The notes beneath the pieces are model-generated. The model was not told the DNA's origin. It saw nothing but the letters and a program-made list of their open reading frames with translations, and made no database searches. Both the position numbers and the translations under genes were made by a program. This document shows positions 25,060-39,700 of a stretch of 64,000 bases of DNA, piece after piece. Origin of the DNA: Eledone cirrhosa (lineage: Eukaryota; Mollusca; Cephalopoda; Octopoda; Eledonidae). Positions within the stretch are counted from its first letter, which is position 1, and each line of letters opens with the position of its first letter. The stretch spans positions 11,672,181-11,736,180 of the forward strand of contig OZ024742.1 of the NCBI GenBank assembly GCA_964016885.1, read 5' to 3'.

Positions 25060-28000
25060 AATTGCAGAAAGTTAATTCCAGAACCTTAATTCCAGAACGT
25101 TCATGTCAGAATGTTAGTTCCAGAATGTTAATTCCAGAAGGTTTATGCCAGAACGTTAATTCCAGAACGTTAATTCCAGAACGTTAATTCTAGAAAGATA
25201 ATTCCAGAACGTTAATTCCAGAAAGTTAATTCCAGAAAATTAATTCCAGAACGTTCATTCCAGAAAGTTAATTCCAGAACGTAAATTCCAGAACATTAAT
25301 TCCAAAACGTTAATTCCAGAAAGTCAATTCCAGAATGTTAATTCCAGAACGTTAATTCCATAAAGTTAATTCCAGAACGTTAATTACAGAACGTTAATTT
25401 CAGAACGTAAATTCAAGAATGTTAATTACAGAAATTTAATTCCCGAACATTAATTCCAGAACGTTAATTCCAGAACGTTTATTCCAGAATGTTAATTCCA
25501 GAACGTTAATTTCAGAGCGTTAGTTCCAGAACGTTAATTCCAGAACATTAATTCCATCCCGTTAATTCCAGAACGTTAATTCCAGAACGTTAATTCTAGA
25601 ACATTAATTCCAGAACGTTAATTCCAGAACGTTAATTACAGAAACGTTAATTCCAGAAAGTTAATTCCAGAACGTTATTTCCAGAACCTTAATTCCAGAA
25701 CGGTAATTGCAGAACGTTAATTCCATAACGTTAATTCCAGAACATAAATTCCAGAACGTTAATTCCAGAACGTTAAATCCGGAACGTTAATTCCAGAACG
25801 TTAATTCCAGAACGTTTATTCCAGAGCGTTAATTCCAGAACTTTTTTGCCAGAACGTTAATTACAGAACGTTAATTCCAAAACGTTAATTCCAGAACGTT
25901 AATTCCACCACGTTAATTCCAGAAAGTTAATTCCAGAACGTTAATTCCAGAAAGTTAATTCCAGAAAATTAATTCCAGAACGTTAATTCCAGAAAGTTAA
26001 TTCCAGAACGTTAATTCCAGAACATTAATTCCAGAACGTTAATTCCAGAAAGTCAATTCCAGAATGTTAATTCCATAACGTTAATTCCGTAAAGTTAATT
26101 CCAGAACGTTAATTACAGAACGTTAATTTCAGAACGTTAATTCAAGAATGTTAATTACAGAAATTTAATTCCAGAACATTAATTCCAGAACGTTAATTAC
26201 AGAACGTTAATTCCAGAACGTTAATTCGAGAAAGATAATTCTACAACGTTAATTCCAGAACGTTAATTCAAGAAAGATAATTCTAGAACGTTAAATCCAG
26301 AACGTTAATTCCAGAACCTTTATTCCAGAACGTTAATTCCTGAACATTAATTCCAGAACGGTAATTCCAGAACGTTAATTCCATAACGTTAATTCCAGAG
26401 CGTTAATTCCAGAACGTTTATGCCAGAAAGTTAATTCCAGAACGTTAATTCCGGAACGTTAATTAAGGAACGTTAATTCGAGAACGTTAATTCCAGAACG
26501 TTAATTCCAGTACGTTAATTCCAGAACGTTAATTCCAGAAAGTTAATTCCAGAACGGTAATTACAGAACGTTAATTCCAGAAAGTTTTTTCGAGAAAATT
26601 AATTTCAGAACGTTAATTCCAGAACGTTAATTCCAGAACTTTAATTCCATAACCTTAATGGCAGAACATTAATTCCGGAGCGTTAATTCCAGAACGTTAA
26701 TTCCACAACGTTAATTCAAGAACGTTTATGTCAGAACGTTAATTCCAGAAAGTTATTTCCAGAACATTAATTCCAGTACGTTAATTGCAGAACGTTTATT
26801 CCAGAACGTTAATACCAGAACGTTAATTCCAGAACGTTAATTCCAGAAAGTTAATTCCAGAACATTAATTCCAGAACGTTAATGCCAAAACGTTTATTCC
26901 AGAACGTTAATTCCATAAAGTTAATTCCAGAACGTTAATTACAGAACGTTAATTTCAGAACGTAAATTCAAGAATGTTAATTACAGAAATTTAATTCCCG
27001 AACATTAATTCCAGAACGTTAATTCCAGAACGTTAATTCCAGAAAGTTAATTCCAGAAAATTAATTCCAGAACGTTCATTCCAGAAAGTTAATTCCAGAA
27101 CGTAAATTTCAGAACATTAATTCCAAAACGTTAATTCCAGAAAGTCAATTCCAGAATGTTAATTCCAGAACGTTAATTCCATAAAGTTAATTCCAGAACG
27201 TTAATTACAGAACGTTAATTTCAGAACGTAAATTCAAGAATGTTAATTACAGAAATTTAATTCCCGAACATTAATTCCAGAACGTTAATTCCAGAACGTT
27301 TATTCCAGAATGTTAATTCCAGAACGTTAATTTCAGAGCGTTAGTTCCAGAACGTTAATTCCAGAACATTAATTCCATCCCGTTAATTCCAGAACGTTAA
27401 TTCCAGAACGTTAATTCTAGAACATTAATTCCAGAACGTTAATTCCAGAACGTTAATTTCAGAAACGTTAATTCCAGAAAGTTAATTCCAGAACGTTATT
27501 TCCAGAACCTTAATTCCAGAACGGTAATTGCAGAACGTTAATTACATAACGTTAATTCCAGAACATAAATTCCAGAACGTTAATTCCAGAACGTTAAATC
27601 CGGAACGTTAATTCCAGAACGTTAATTCCAGAACGTTTATTCCAGAGCGTTAATTCCAGAACTTTTTTGCCAGAACGTTAATTACAGAACGTTAATTCCA
27701 AAACGTTAATTTCAGAACGTTAATTCCAGAACTTTAATTCCAGAGCGTTAATTACGGAGCGTTAATTCCAGAAAGTTAATTCCAGAACGTTAATTCCACC
27801 ACGTTAATTCCAGAAAGTTAATTCCAGAACGTTAATTCCAGAAAGTTAATTCCAGAAAATTAATTCCAGAACGTTAATTCCAGAAAGTTAATTCCAGAAC
27901 GTTAATTCCAGAACATTAATTCCAGAACGTTAATTCCAGAAAGTCAATTCCAGAATGTTAATTCCATAACGTTAATTCCGTAAAGTTAATTCCAGAACGT

Positions 28001-30368
28001 TAATTACAGAACGTTAATTTCAGAACGTTAATTCAAGAATGTTAATTACAGAAATTTAATTCCAGAACATTAATTCCAGAACGTTAATTACAGAACGTTA
28101 ATTCCAGAACGTTAATTCGAGAAAGATAATTCTACAACGTTAATTCCAGAACGTTAATTCAAGAAAGATAATTCTAGAACGTTAAATCCAGAACGTTAAT
28201 TCCAGAACCTTTATTCCAGAACGTTAATTCCTGAACATTAATTCCAGAACGGTAATTCCAGAACGTTAATTCCATAACGTTAATTCCAGAGCGTTAATTC
28301 CAGAACGTTTATGCCAGAACGTTAATTCCAGAACGTTAATTCCGGAACGTTAATTCAGGAACGTTAATTCGAGAACGTTAATTCCAGAACGTTAATTCCA
28401 GTACGTTAATTCCAGAACGTTAATTCCAGAAAGTTAATTCCAGAACGGTAATTACAGAACGTTAATTCCAGAAAGTTTTTTCGAGAAAATTAATTTCAGA
28501 ACGTTAATTCCAGAACGTTAATTCCAGAACTTTAATTCCATAACCTTAATTGCAGAACATTAATTCCGGAGCGTTAATTCCAGAACGTTAATTCCACAAC
28601 GTTAATTCAAGAACGTTTATGTCAGAACGTTAATTCCAGAAAGTTATTTCCAGAACATTAATTCCAGTACGTTAATTGCAGAACGTTTATTCCAGAACGT
28701 TAATACCAGAACGTTAATTCCAGAACGTTAATTCCAGAAAGTTAATTCCAGAACATTAATTCCAGAACGTTAATGCCAAAACGTTTATTCCAGAAAGTTA
28801 TTTTCAGATCATTAATTTCAGAGTTATTTCCAGAACATTAATTCCAGTACGTTAATTCCAGAATGTTAATTCCAGAACGTTAATTCAGGAAAGTTATTTC
28901 CAGATCATTAATTTCAGAACGTTAATTCCAGAATGTTTATTCCAGAACGTTAATTCCAGAACGTTAATTCCAGAAAGTTATTTGCAGATCATTAATTTCA
29001 GAAAGTTATTTCCAGAACATTAATTCCAGTACGTTAATTCCAGAATGTTAATTCCAGAACGTTAATTCAGGAAAGTTATTTCCAGAACATTAATTTCAGA
29101 ACATTAATTCCAGAACGTTAATTCCAGAACATTAATTCCAGAACGTTAATTCCAGAATGTTAATTACAGAAATTTAATTCCAGAACATTAATTCCAGAAC
29201 GTTAATTCCAGAACGTTTATGCCAGAACGTTAATTCGAGAAAGTTATTTCCAGAACATTAATTCCAGTACGTTAATTCCAGAACGTTTATTCCAGAACGT
29301 TAATTCCAGAACATTAATTCCAGAACTTTAATTCCAGAACGTTAATACCAGAACGTTAATTCCAGAACGTTAATTCCAGAACGTTAATTCCAGAAAGTTA
29401 TTTTCAAATCATTAATTTCAGAACGTTAATTCCAGAATCTTTCTTCCAGAACGTTTATTCCAGAGCGTTAATTCTAGAATGTTAATTCCAGATCATTAAT
29501 TCCAGAACGTTACTTCCTAAACGTTAATTCCAGAACGTTTATGCCAGAACCTTAATTCCAGAAAGTTATTTCCAGAACGTTAATTCCAGAACGTTAATTC
29601 CGGAAATTTATTTCCAGATCATTAATTTCAGAACGTTAATTCCAGAAAGTTAATTCCAGAACGTTAATTCCAGAACATTTATTCCAGAACGTTAATTCCA
29701 GAACGTTTATGCCAGAACCTTAATTCCAAAACGTTAATTCCATAAAGATATTTTCAGATCATTAATTTCAGAACGTTAATTCCAGAACTTTTTTTCCAGA
29801 AAGTTAATTCCAGAAGGTTTATTCCAGAACGTTAATTCCAGAATGTTAATTACAGAAAGTTAATTCCAGAACGATGATTCCAGAACATTTATTCCAGAAC
29901 GTTAATTCCAGAACGGTAATTCCAGAACGTTAATTCCAGAACGTTAATCCCAGTACGTTAATTCCAGAACGTTAATTCCACAACGTTAGTTCCAGACCGT
30001 TAATTCCAGAACGTTTATATCAAAACGTTAATTCCAGAACGTTAATTCCAGAACGTTAATTCCAGAACGTTAATTCCAGAACGTTAATTCCAGAAAGTTA
30101 ATTCTAGAACGTTAATTCCAGAACATTAATTCCAAAACGTTAATTCCAGAAAGTCAATTCCAGAATGTTAATTCCAGAACGTTAATTCCATAAAGTTAAT
30201 TCAAGAAAGTTAATTACAGAACGTTAATTTCAGAACGTTAATTCAAGAATGTTACTTACAGAAATTTAATTCCAGAACATTAATTCCAGAACGTTAATTC
30301 CAGAACGTATAATTCCAGAACGTTAATTCCAGAACGTTAATTTCAGAGCGTTAATTCCAGAACGTTAA
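25060..30368 (+). repeat. Higher-order block E (S1 + S2 + T)
   Basis: A complete block: GTTCATGTCAG at 25,097, ruler variants at 25,554 and 27,375, the GATCATTAATTTC-rich part at about 28,800-29,310 and T from 29,313. It retains both CAGGAAAGTTATTTCC copies, so it lacks the deletion of block C. A private change is AATGGCAGAAC near 26,659, where other copies have AATTGCAG. Its right end, from about 29,130, is also the start of the first 7,603-bp duplicated unit. Confidence 0.83.
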
Positions 30369-32320
30369 TTCCAAAACGTTAATTCCAGAAAGTTATTTTG
30401 AGATCATTAATTTCAGAACATTAATTCCAGAACATTTATTCCACAACGTTAATTCCAGAAAGATATTTTCAGATCATTAATTTCAGAACATTAATTCCAG
30501 AGGATTTATTCCAGAAAGTTAATTCCAGAACGTATAATTCCAGAACGTTAATTCCAGAACGTTAATTCCAGAACGTTAATTCCAAAACGTTAATTCCAGA
30601 AAGATATTTTCAGATCATTAATTTCAGAACATTAATTCCAGAACATTTATTCCAGAAAGTTAATTCCAGAACGTATAATACCAGAACGTTAATTCCAGAA
30701 CGTTAATTCCAGAACATTTATTCCAAAACGTTAATTCCAGAACGATAATTCGAGAACGTTAGTGCCAGAACGTTAATTCCAGAACGTTAATTCCAGAAAG
30801 TTAATTCCAGAACATTAATTCCAGAACATTTATTCCGAAACGTTAATTCCAGAACGTTTATGCCAGAACGTTAATTCCAAAACGTTAATTACATAAAGAT
30901 ATTTTCAGAACGTTTATTCCAGAACGTTAATTCCAGTACGTTAATTCCAGAACGTTTATTACAGAAAGTTCATACCAGAATGTTGATTACAGAACATTTA
31001 TTCCAGAACGTTAATTCCAGAACGGTAATTCCAGAACGTTTATGCCAGAACGTTAATTCCAGAACGTCAATTCCAGAACGTTAATACCAGAACGGTAATT
31101 CCAGAACGTTAATCCCAGTACGTTAATTCCAGAACGTTAATTCCAGAACGTTAGTTCCAGAGCGTTAATTCCAGAACGTTAATTCCAGAACGTTAATTCC
31201 AGAACGTTAATTCCAGAACGTTAATTCCAGAACGTTTATGCCAGAACGTTAATTCCAGAATGTTAATTTCAGAACGTTAATTCCAGAACGTTAATTCCAA
31301 AATTTATTACCAGAATGTTAATTCCAGAAAGTTAATTCCAGAACGTTAATTCCAGCAAATTAATTCCAGAACGTTAATTCCAGAACGTTAATACCAGAAA
31401 GTCAATTCCAGAACGTTAATTCCAGAAAATTAATTCCAGAACGTTAATTCCAGAACATTAATTCTAGAAAGTTATTTCCAGAACATTAATTCCAGTACGT
31501 TAATTCCAGAACGTTTATTCCAGAACGTTAATTCCAGAACGTTAATTCCAGAGCGTTAATTCCAGAAAGTTAATTCCAGAACGTTAATTCCAGAACCTTA
31601 ATTCCACAACGTTAATTCCAGAAAGTTATTTTGAGATAATTAATTTCAAAACGTTAATTCCAGAACATTTATTGCAGAACGTTAATTCCAGAACGTTAAT
31701 TCCAGAATGTTTATGCCAGAGCGTTAATTCCAGAACGTCAATTCCAGAACGTTAATACCAGAACGTTAATTCCAGAACGTTAATTCCAGAGCGTTAATTC
31801 CAGAACATTCATGTCAGAACGTTAATTCCAGAACGTTTATGCCAGAACGTTAATTCCGGAATGTTAATTACAGAACGTCAATTCCAGAACGTTAATTCCA
31901 GAACGTTAATTCCAGAAAGTTAATTACAGAAAATTAATTCCAGAACGTTCATTCCAGAAAGTCAATTCCAGAATGTTAATTCCAGAACGTTAATTCAATA
32001 AAGTTAATTCCAGTACGTTAATTACAGAACGTTAATTTCAGAACGTTATTTCAAGAATGTTATTTACAGAAATTTAATTCCAGAACATTAATTCCAGAAC
32101 GGTAATTCCAGAACGTTAATTCCAGAATATTAATTCCAGAACGTTAATTCCAGAACGTTAATTCGAGAAAGATAATTCTAGAACGTTAAGTCCACAACGT
32201 TAATTCCAGAACGTTAATTCCAGAACGTTTATTCCAGAACGTTAATTCCTGAACGTTAATTCCAGAACGGTAATTCCAGAACGTTAATTCCATAACGTTA
32301 ATTCCAGAACGTTAATTGCA

Positions 32321-33450
32321 GAACGTTAATTCCAGAACGTTAATTCCAGTACGTTAATTCCAGAACGTTAATTCCAGAAAGTTAATTCCAGAACGTTAAT
32401 TACAGAACGTTAATTCCAGAAAGTTATTTCGAGAACATTAATTTCAGAACGTTAATTCCAGAACGTTAATTACAGAACGTTAATTCCGGAGCGTTAATTC
32501 CAGAACGTTATTACCACAACGTTAATTCAAGAACGTTTATGCCAGAACGTTAATTCCAGAAAGTTATTTCCAGAACATTAATTCCAGTACGTTAATTCCA
32601 GAACGTTTATTCCAGAAAGTTAATTCCAGAACATTAATTCCAGAACGTTAATGCCAAAACATTTATTCAAGAACGTTAATTCCAGAACGTTAATTCTGAA
32701 ACGTTAATACCAGAAAGTTAATTCCAGAACGTTAATTCCAGAAATTTAATTCCAGAAACTTAATTCCAGAAAGTTAATTCCATAACGTTAATTCCAGAAA
32801 GTTAATTCCAGAAAGTTAATTCCAGAACGGTTATGCCAAAACGTTAATTCCAGAACGGAAATTCTAGAACATTAATTCCAGAACGTTAATTCCAGAACGT
32901 TAATACCAGAACGTTAATTCCAAAACGTTATTTCCAGAAAGTTAATTCCAGAACGTTAATTCCAGAAGGTTAATTCCAGAACGTTAATTCCAGAAAGTTA
33001 TTTTCAAATCATTAATTTCAGAACGTTAATTCCAGAACGTTAATTCTAGAATGTTAATTCCAGATCATTAATTCCAGAACGTTAATTCCTAAACGTTAAT
33101 TCCTGAACGTTTATGCCAGAACCTTAATTCCAGAAAGTTATTTCCAGATCATTAATTTCAGAACGTTAATTCCAGAAAGTTAATTCCAGAACGTTAATTC
33201 CAGAAGATTTATTCCAGAACGTTAATTCCAGAACGTTAATTCCAGAGCGTTTATGCCAGAACGTTAATTCCAAAACGTTAATTCCAGAACGTTTATGCTA
33301 GAACGTTAATTCCAGAACGTCAATTCCAGAACGTTAATTCCAGAACGTTAAATCCGGAACGTTTATGCTAGAACGTTAATTCCAGAACGTCAATTCCAGA
33401 ACGTTAATACCAGAACGTTAATTCCAGAACGTTAATCCCAGTACTTTAAT
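32321..33450 (+). repeat. Higher-order segment L, first copy
   Basis: About 1.1 kb with GTTATTACCACAACG, TTAATTCTGAAACG, GAAATTTAATTCCAGAAACTTAA, CGGTTATGCC, CGGAAATTCTAG, GAAGGTTAATTCC and two copies of GTTTATGCTAGAACG. The series recurs at about 39,924-41,053 and, with insertions, at about 49,250-50,545. In the third copy the GCTAG part is preceded by about 170 bp of units (CCATAAAGATATGTTC onward) not present at this point in the first two. No gene. Confidence 0.8.
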
Positions 33451-34048
33451 TCCAGAACGTTAATTCCAGAACGTTAGTTCCAGAGCGTTAATTCCAGAAC
33501 GTTTATGTCAGAACGTTAATTCCAGAACGTTAATTCCAGAACGTTAGTTCCAGAACGTTTATGCCAGAACGTTAATTCCAGTACGGTAATTCCAGAACGT
33601 TAATTCCAGAACGTTAATTCCAGAGCGTTAATTCCAGAACGTTTATGTCAGAACGTTAATTCCAGAACGTTAATTCCAGAATGTTAATTTCAGAACGTTA
33701 ATTCCAGAACGTTAATTCCAGTACGGTAATTCCAGAACGTTAATTCCAAAATTTATTACCAGAATGTTAATTCCAGAAAGTTAATTCCAGAACGTTAATT
33801 CCAGAACGTTAATACCAAAAAGTCAATTCCAGAACGTTAATTCCAGAAAATTGATTCCAGAACGTTAATTCCAGTACGTTAATTCCAGAACGTTTATTCC
33901 AGAACGTTAATTCCAGAACGTTAATTCCAGAACATTTATTCCAGAACGTTAATTCCGGAATGTTTATGCCAGACCATTAATTCCAGAAGGTCAATTCCAG
34001 AACGTTAATACCAGAACGTTAATTCCAGAACGTTAATCCCAGTACGTT

Positions 34049-36732
34049 AGTTCCAGAAAGTTAATTCCAGAACCTTAATTCCAGAACGTTCATGTCAGAA
34101 TGTTAGTTCCAGAATGTTAATTCCAGAAGGTTTATGCCAGAACGTTAATTCCAGAACGTTAATTCCAGAACGTTAATTCCAGAACGTTAATTCCAGAAAG
34201 ATAATTCCAGAACGTTAATTCCAGAAAGTCAATTCCAGAATGTTAATTCCAGAACGTTAATTCCATAAAGTTAATTCCAGAACGTTAATTACAGAACGTT
34301 AATTTCAGAACGTAAATTCAAGAATGTTAATTACAGAAATTTAATTCCCGAACATTAATTCCAGAACGTTAATTCCAGAACGTTTATTCCAGAATGTTAA
34401 TTCCAGAACGTTAATTTCAGAGCGTTAGTTCCAGAACGATAATTCCAGAACATTAATTCCATCCCGTTAATTCCAGAACGTTAATTCCAGAACGTTAATT
34501 CTAGAACATTAATTCCAGAACGTTAATTCCAGAACGTTAATTTCAGAAACGTTAATTCCAGAAAGTTAATTCCAGAACGTTATTTCCAGAACCTTAATTC
34601 CAGAACGGTAATTGCAGAACGTTAATTCCATAACGTTAATTCCAGAACATAAATTCCAGAACGTTAATTCCAGAACGTTAAATCCGGAACGTTAATTCCA
34701 GAACGTTAATTCCAGAACGTTTATTCCAGAGCGTTAATTCCAGAACTTTTTTGCCAGAACGTTAATTACAGAACGTTAATTCCAAAACGTTAATTTCAGA
34801 ACGTTAATTCCAGAACTTTAATTCCAGAGCGTTAATTACGGAGCGTTAATTCCAGAAAGTTAATTCCAGAACGTTAATTCCACCACGTTAATTCCAGAAA
34901 GTTAATTCCAGAACGTTAATTCCAGAAAGTTAATTCCAGAAAATTAATTCCAGAACGTTAATTCCAGAAAGTTAATTCCAGAACGTTAATTCCAGAACAT
35001 TAATTCCAGAACGTTAATTCCAGAAAGTAAATTCCAGAATGTTAATTCCATAACGTTAATTCCGTAAAGTTAATTCCAGAACGTTAATTACAGAACGTTA
35101 ATTTCAGAACGTTAATTCAAGAATGTTAATTACAGAAATTTAATTCCAGAACATTAATTCCAGAACGTTAATTACAGAACGTTAATTCCAGAACGTTAAT
35201 TCGAGAAAGATAATTCTACAACGTTAATTCCAGAACGTTAATTCAAGAAAGATACTTCTAGAACGTTAAATCCAGAACGTTAATTCCAGAACCTTTATTC
35301 CAGAACGTTAATTCCTGAACATTAATTCCAGAACGGTAATTCCAGAACGTTAATTCCATAACGTTAATTCCAGAGCGTTAATTCCAGAACGTTTATGCCA
35401 GAACGTTAATTCCAGAACGTTAATTCCGGAACGTTAATTCAGGAACGTTAATTCGAGAACGTTAATTCCAGAACGTTAATTCCAGTACGTTAATTCCAGA
35501 ACGTTAATTCCAGAAAGTTAATTCCAGAACGGTAATTACAGAACGTTAATTCCAGAAAGTTATTTCGAGAAAATTAATTTCAGAACGTTAATTCCAGAAC
35601 GTTAATTCCAGAACTTTAATTCCATAACCTTAATTGCAGAACATTAATTCCGGAGCGTTAATTCCAGAACGTTAATTCCACAACGTTAATTCAAGAACGT
35701 TTATGTCAGAACGTTAATTCCAGAAAGTTATTTCCAGAACATTAATTCCAGTACGTTAATTGCAGAACGTTTATTCCAGAACGTTAATACCAGAACGTTA
35801 ATTCCAGAACGTTAATTCCAGAAAGTTAATTCCAGAACATTAATTCCAGAACGTTAATGCCAAAACGTTTATTCCAGAAAGTTATTTTCAGATCATTAAT
35901 TTCAGAGTTATTTCCAGAACATTAATTCCAGTACGTTAATTCCAGAATGTTTATTCCAGAACGTTAATTCCAGAACGTTAATTCCAGAAAGTTATTTGCA
36001 GATCATTAATTTCAGAAAGTTATTTCCAGAACATTAATTCCAGTACGTTAATTCCAGAATGTTAATTCCAGAACGTTAATTCAGGAAAGTTATTTCCAGA
36101 ACATTAATTTCAGAACATTAATTCCAGAACGTTAATTCCAGAACATTAATTCCAGAACGTTAATTCCAGAATGTTAATTACAGAAATTTAATTCCAGAAC
36201 ATTAATTCCAGAACGTTCATTCCAGAACGTTTATTCCAGAATGTTAATTCCAGAACGTTAATTTCAGAGCGTTAATTCCAGAACGTTAATTCCAGAACAT
36301 TAATTCCATCCCGTTAATTACAGAACGTTAATTCCAGAACGTTAATTCTAGAACATTAATTCCAGAACGTTAATTCCAGAACGTTAATTTCAGAAACGTT
36401 AATTCCAGAAAGTTAATTCCAGAACGTTATTTCCAGAACCTTAATTCCAGAACGGTAATTGCAGAACGTTAATTCCATAACGTTAATTCCAGAACATAAA
36501 TTCCAGAACGTTAATTCCAGAACGTTAAATCCGGAACGTTAATTCCAGAACGTTAATTCCAGAACGTTTATTCCAGAGCATTAATTCCAGAACTTTTTTG
36601 CCAGAACGTTAATTACAGAACGTTAATTCCAAAACGTTAATTTCAGAACGTTAATTCCAGAACGTTAATTCCACCACGTTAATTCCAGAAAGTTAATTCG
36701 AGAACGTTAATTCCAGAAAGTTGATTCCAGAA
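34049..36732 (+). repeat. S-type stretch M (rearranged block)
   Basis: It begins like a normal block (GTTCATGTCAG, 34,088) but skips about 112 bp near 34,215: the units with GAAAATTAATTCC and GTTCATTCC are absent. Ruler variant 34,459 is then followed by the S2-type five-unit insertion near 34,810, so this is a second S1/S2 chimera with a different switch point from block D. After the GATCATTAATTTC part it re-enters an S series with a second ruler variant at 36,306. The spacing of 1,847 bp differs from the 1,821 bp of the left blocks. Private marks are GATACTTCTAG near 35,253 and AAAGTAAATTCC near 35,025. Confidence 0.78.
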
Positions 36733-39700
36733 AATTAATTCCAGAACGTTAATTCCAGAATGTTAATTACAGAAATTTAATTCCAGAACATTAATTCCAG
36801 AACGTTAATTCCAGAACGTTTATGCCAGAACGTTAATTCGAGAAAGTTATTTCCAGAACATTAATTCCAGTACGTTAATTCCAGAACGTTTATTCCAGAA
36901 CGTTAATTCCAGAACATTAATTCCAGAACTTTAATTCCAGAACGTTAATACCAGAACGTTAATTCCAGAACGTTAATTCCAGAACGTTAATTCCAGAAAG
37001 TTATTTTCAAATCATTAATTTCAGAACGTTAATTCCAGAATCTTTCTTCCAGAACGTTTATTCCAGAGCGTTAATTCTAGAATGTTAATTCCAGATCATT
37101 AATTCCAGAACGTTACTTCCTAAACGTTAATTCCAGAACGTTTATGCCAGAACCTTAATTCCAGAAAGTTATTTCCAGAACGTTAATTCCAGAACGTTAA
37201 TTCCGGAAATTTATTTCCAGATCATTAATTTCAGAACGTTAATTCCAGAAAGTTAATTCCAGAACGTTAATTCCAGAACATTTATTCCAGAACGTTAATT
37301 CCAGAACGTTTATGCCAGAACCTTAATTCCAAAACGTTAATTCCATAAAGATATTTTCAGATCATTAATTTCAGAACGTTAATTCCAGAACTTTTTTTCC
37401 AGAAAGTTAATTCCAGAAGGTTTATTCCAGAACGTTAATTCCAGAATGTTAATTACAGAAAGTTAATTCCAGAACGATGATTCCAGAACATTTATTCCAG
37501 AACGTTAATTCCAGAACGGTAATTCCAGAACGTTAATTCCAGAACGTTAATCCCAGTACGTTAATTCCAGAACGTTAATTCCACAACGTTAGTTCCAGAC
37601 CGTTAATTCCAGAACGTTTATATCAAAACGTTAATTCCAGAACGTTAATTCCAGAACGTTAATTCCAGAACGTTAATTCCAGAACGTTAATTCCAGAAAG
37701 TTAATTCTAGAACGTTAATTCCAGAACATTAATTCCAAAACGTTAATTCCAGAAAGTCAATTCCAGAATGTTAATTCCAGAACGTTAATTCCATAAAGTT
37801 AATTCAAGAAAGTTAATTACAGAACGTTAATTTCAGAACGTTAATTCAAGAATGTTACTTACAGAAATTTAATTCCAGAACATTAATTCCAGAACGTTAA
37901 TTCCAGAACGTATAATTCCAGAACGTTAATTCCAGAACGTTAATTTCAGAGCGTTAATTCCAGAACGTTAATTCCAAAACGTTAATTCCAGAAAGTTATT
38001 TTGAGATCATTAATTTCAGAACATTAATTCCAGAACATTTATTCCACAACGTTAATTCCAGAAAGATATTTTCAGATCATTAATTTCAGAACATTAATTC
38101 CAGAGGATTTATTCCAGAAAGTTAATTCCAGAACGTATAATTCCAGAACGTTAATTCCAGAACGTTAATTCCAGAACGTTAATTCCAAAACGTTAATTCC
38201 AGAAAGATATTTTCAGATCATTAATTTCAGAACATTAATTCCAGAACATTTATTCCAGAAAGTTAATTCCAGAACGTATAATACCAGAACGTTAATTCCA
38301 GAACGTTAATTCCAGAACATTTATTCCAAAACGTTAATTCCAGAACGATAATTCGAGAACGTTAGTGCCAGAACGTTAATTCCAGAACGTTAATTCCAGA
38401 AAGTTAATTCCAGAACATTAATTCCAGAACATTTATTCCGAAACGTTAATTCCAGAACGTTTATGCCAGAACGTTAATTCCAAAACGTTAATTACATAAA
38501 GATATTTTCAGAACGTTTATTCCAGAACGTTAATTCCAGTACGTTAATTCCAGAACGTTTATTACAGAAAGTTCATACCAGAATGTTGATTACAGAACAT
38601 TTATTCCAGAACGTTAATTCCAGAACGGTAATTCCAGAACGTTTATGCCAGAACGTTAATTCCAGAACGTCAATTCCAGAACGTTAATACCAGAACGGTA
38701 ATTCCAGAACGTTAATCCCAGTACGTTAATTCCAGAACGTTAATTCCAGAACGTTAGTTCCAGAGCGTTAATTCCAGAACGTTAATTCCAGAACGTTAAT
38801 TCCAGAACGTTAATTCCAGAACGTTAATTCCAGAACGTTTATGCCAGAACGTTAATTCCAGAATGTTAATTTCAGAACGTTAATTCCAGAACGTTAATTC
38901 CAAAATTTATTACCAGAATGTTAATTCCAGAAAGTTAATTCCAGAACGTTAATTCCAGCAAATTAATTCCAGAACGTTAATTCCAGAACGTTAATACCAG
39001 AAAGTCAATTCCAGAACGTTAATTCCAGAAAATTAATTCCAGAACGTTAATTCCAGAACATTAATTCTAGAAAGTTATTTCCAGAACATTAATTCCAGTA
39101 CGTTAATTCCAGAACGTTTATTCCAGAACGTTAATTCCAGAACGTTAATTCCAGAGCGTTAATTCCAGAAAGTTAATTCCAGAACGTTAATTCCAGAACC
39201 TTAATTCCACAACGTTAATTCCAGAAAGTTATTTTGAGATAATTAATTTCAAAACGTTAATTCCAGAACATTTATTGCAGAACGTTAATTCCAGAACGTT
39301 AATTCCAGAATGTTTATGCCAGAGCGTTAATTCCAGAACGTCAATTCCAGAACGTTAATACCAGAACGTTAATTCCAGAACGTTAATTCCAGAGCGTTAA
39401 TTCCAGAACATTCATGTCAGAACGTTAATTCCAGAACGTTTATGCCAGAACGTTAATTCCGGAATGTTAATTACAGAACGTCAATTCCAGAACGTTAATT
39501 CCAGAACGTTAATTCCAGAAAGTTAATTACAGAAAATTAATTCCAGAACGTTCATTCCAGAAAGTCAATTCCAGAATGTTAATTCCAGAACGTTAATTCA
39601 ATAAAGTTAATTCCAGTACGTTAATTACAGAACGTTAATTTCAGAACGTTATTTCAAGAATGTTATTTACAGAAATTTAATTCCAGAACATTAATTCCAG

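Larger units (their letters stand above)
29130..36732 (+). repeat. 7,603-bp tandem duplication, copy 1
   Basis: This unit holds the end of block E, tail T, segment K (30,369-32,320), segment L (32,321-33,450), segment H (33,451-34,048) and an S-type stretch M (34,049-36,732). Fixed landmarks repeat at exactly +7,603: TTTTCAAATCA 29,401/37,004, CAGAGGATTT 30,498/38,101, CGGTTATGCC 32,828/40,431, GTTCATGTC 34,088/41,691, and ruler variants 34,459/42,062 and 36,306/43,909. Left of about 29,130 and right of about 44,336 the match breaks. The stretches I compared were identical, so this is a recent duplication or an assembly effect. Confidence 0.88.
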
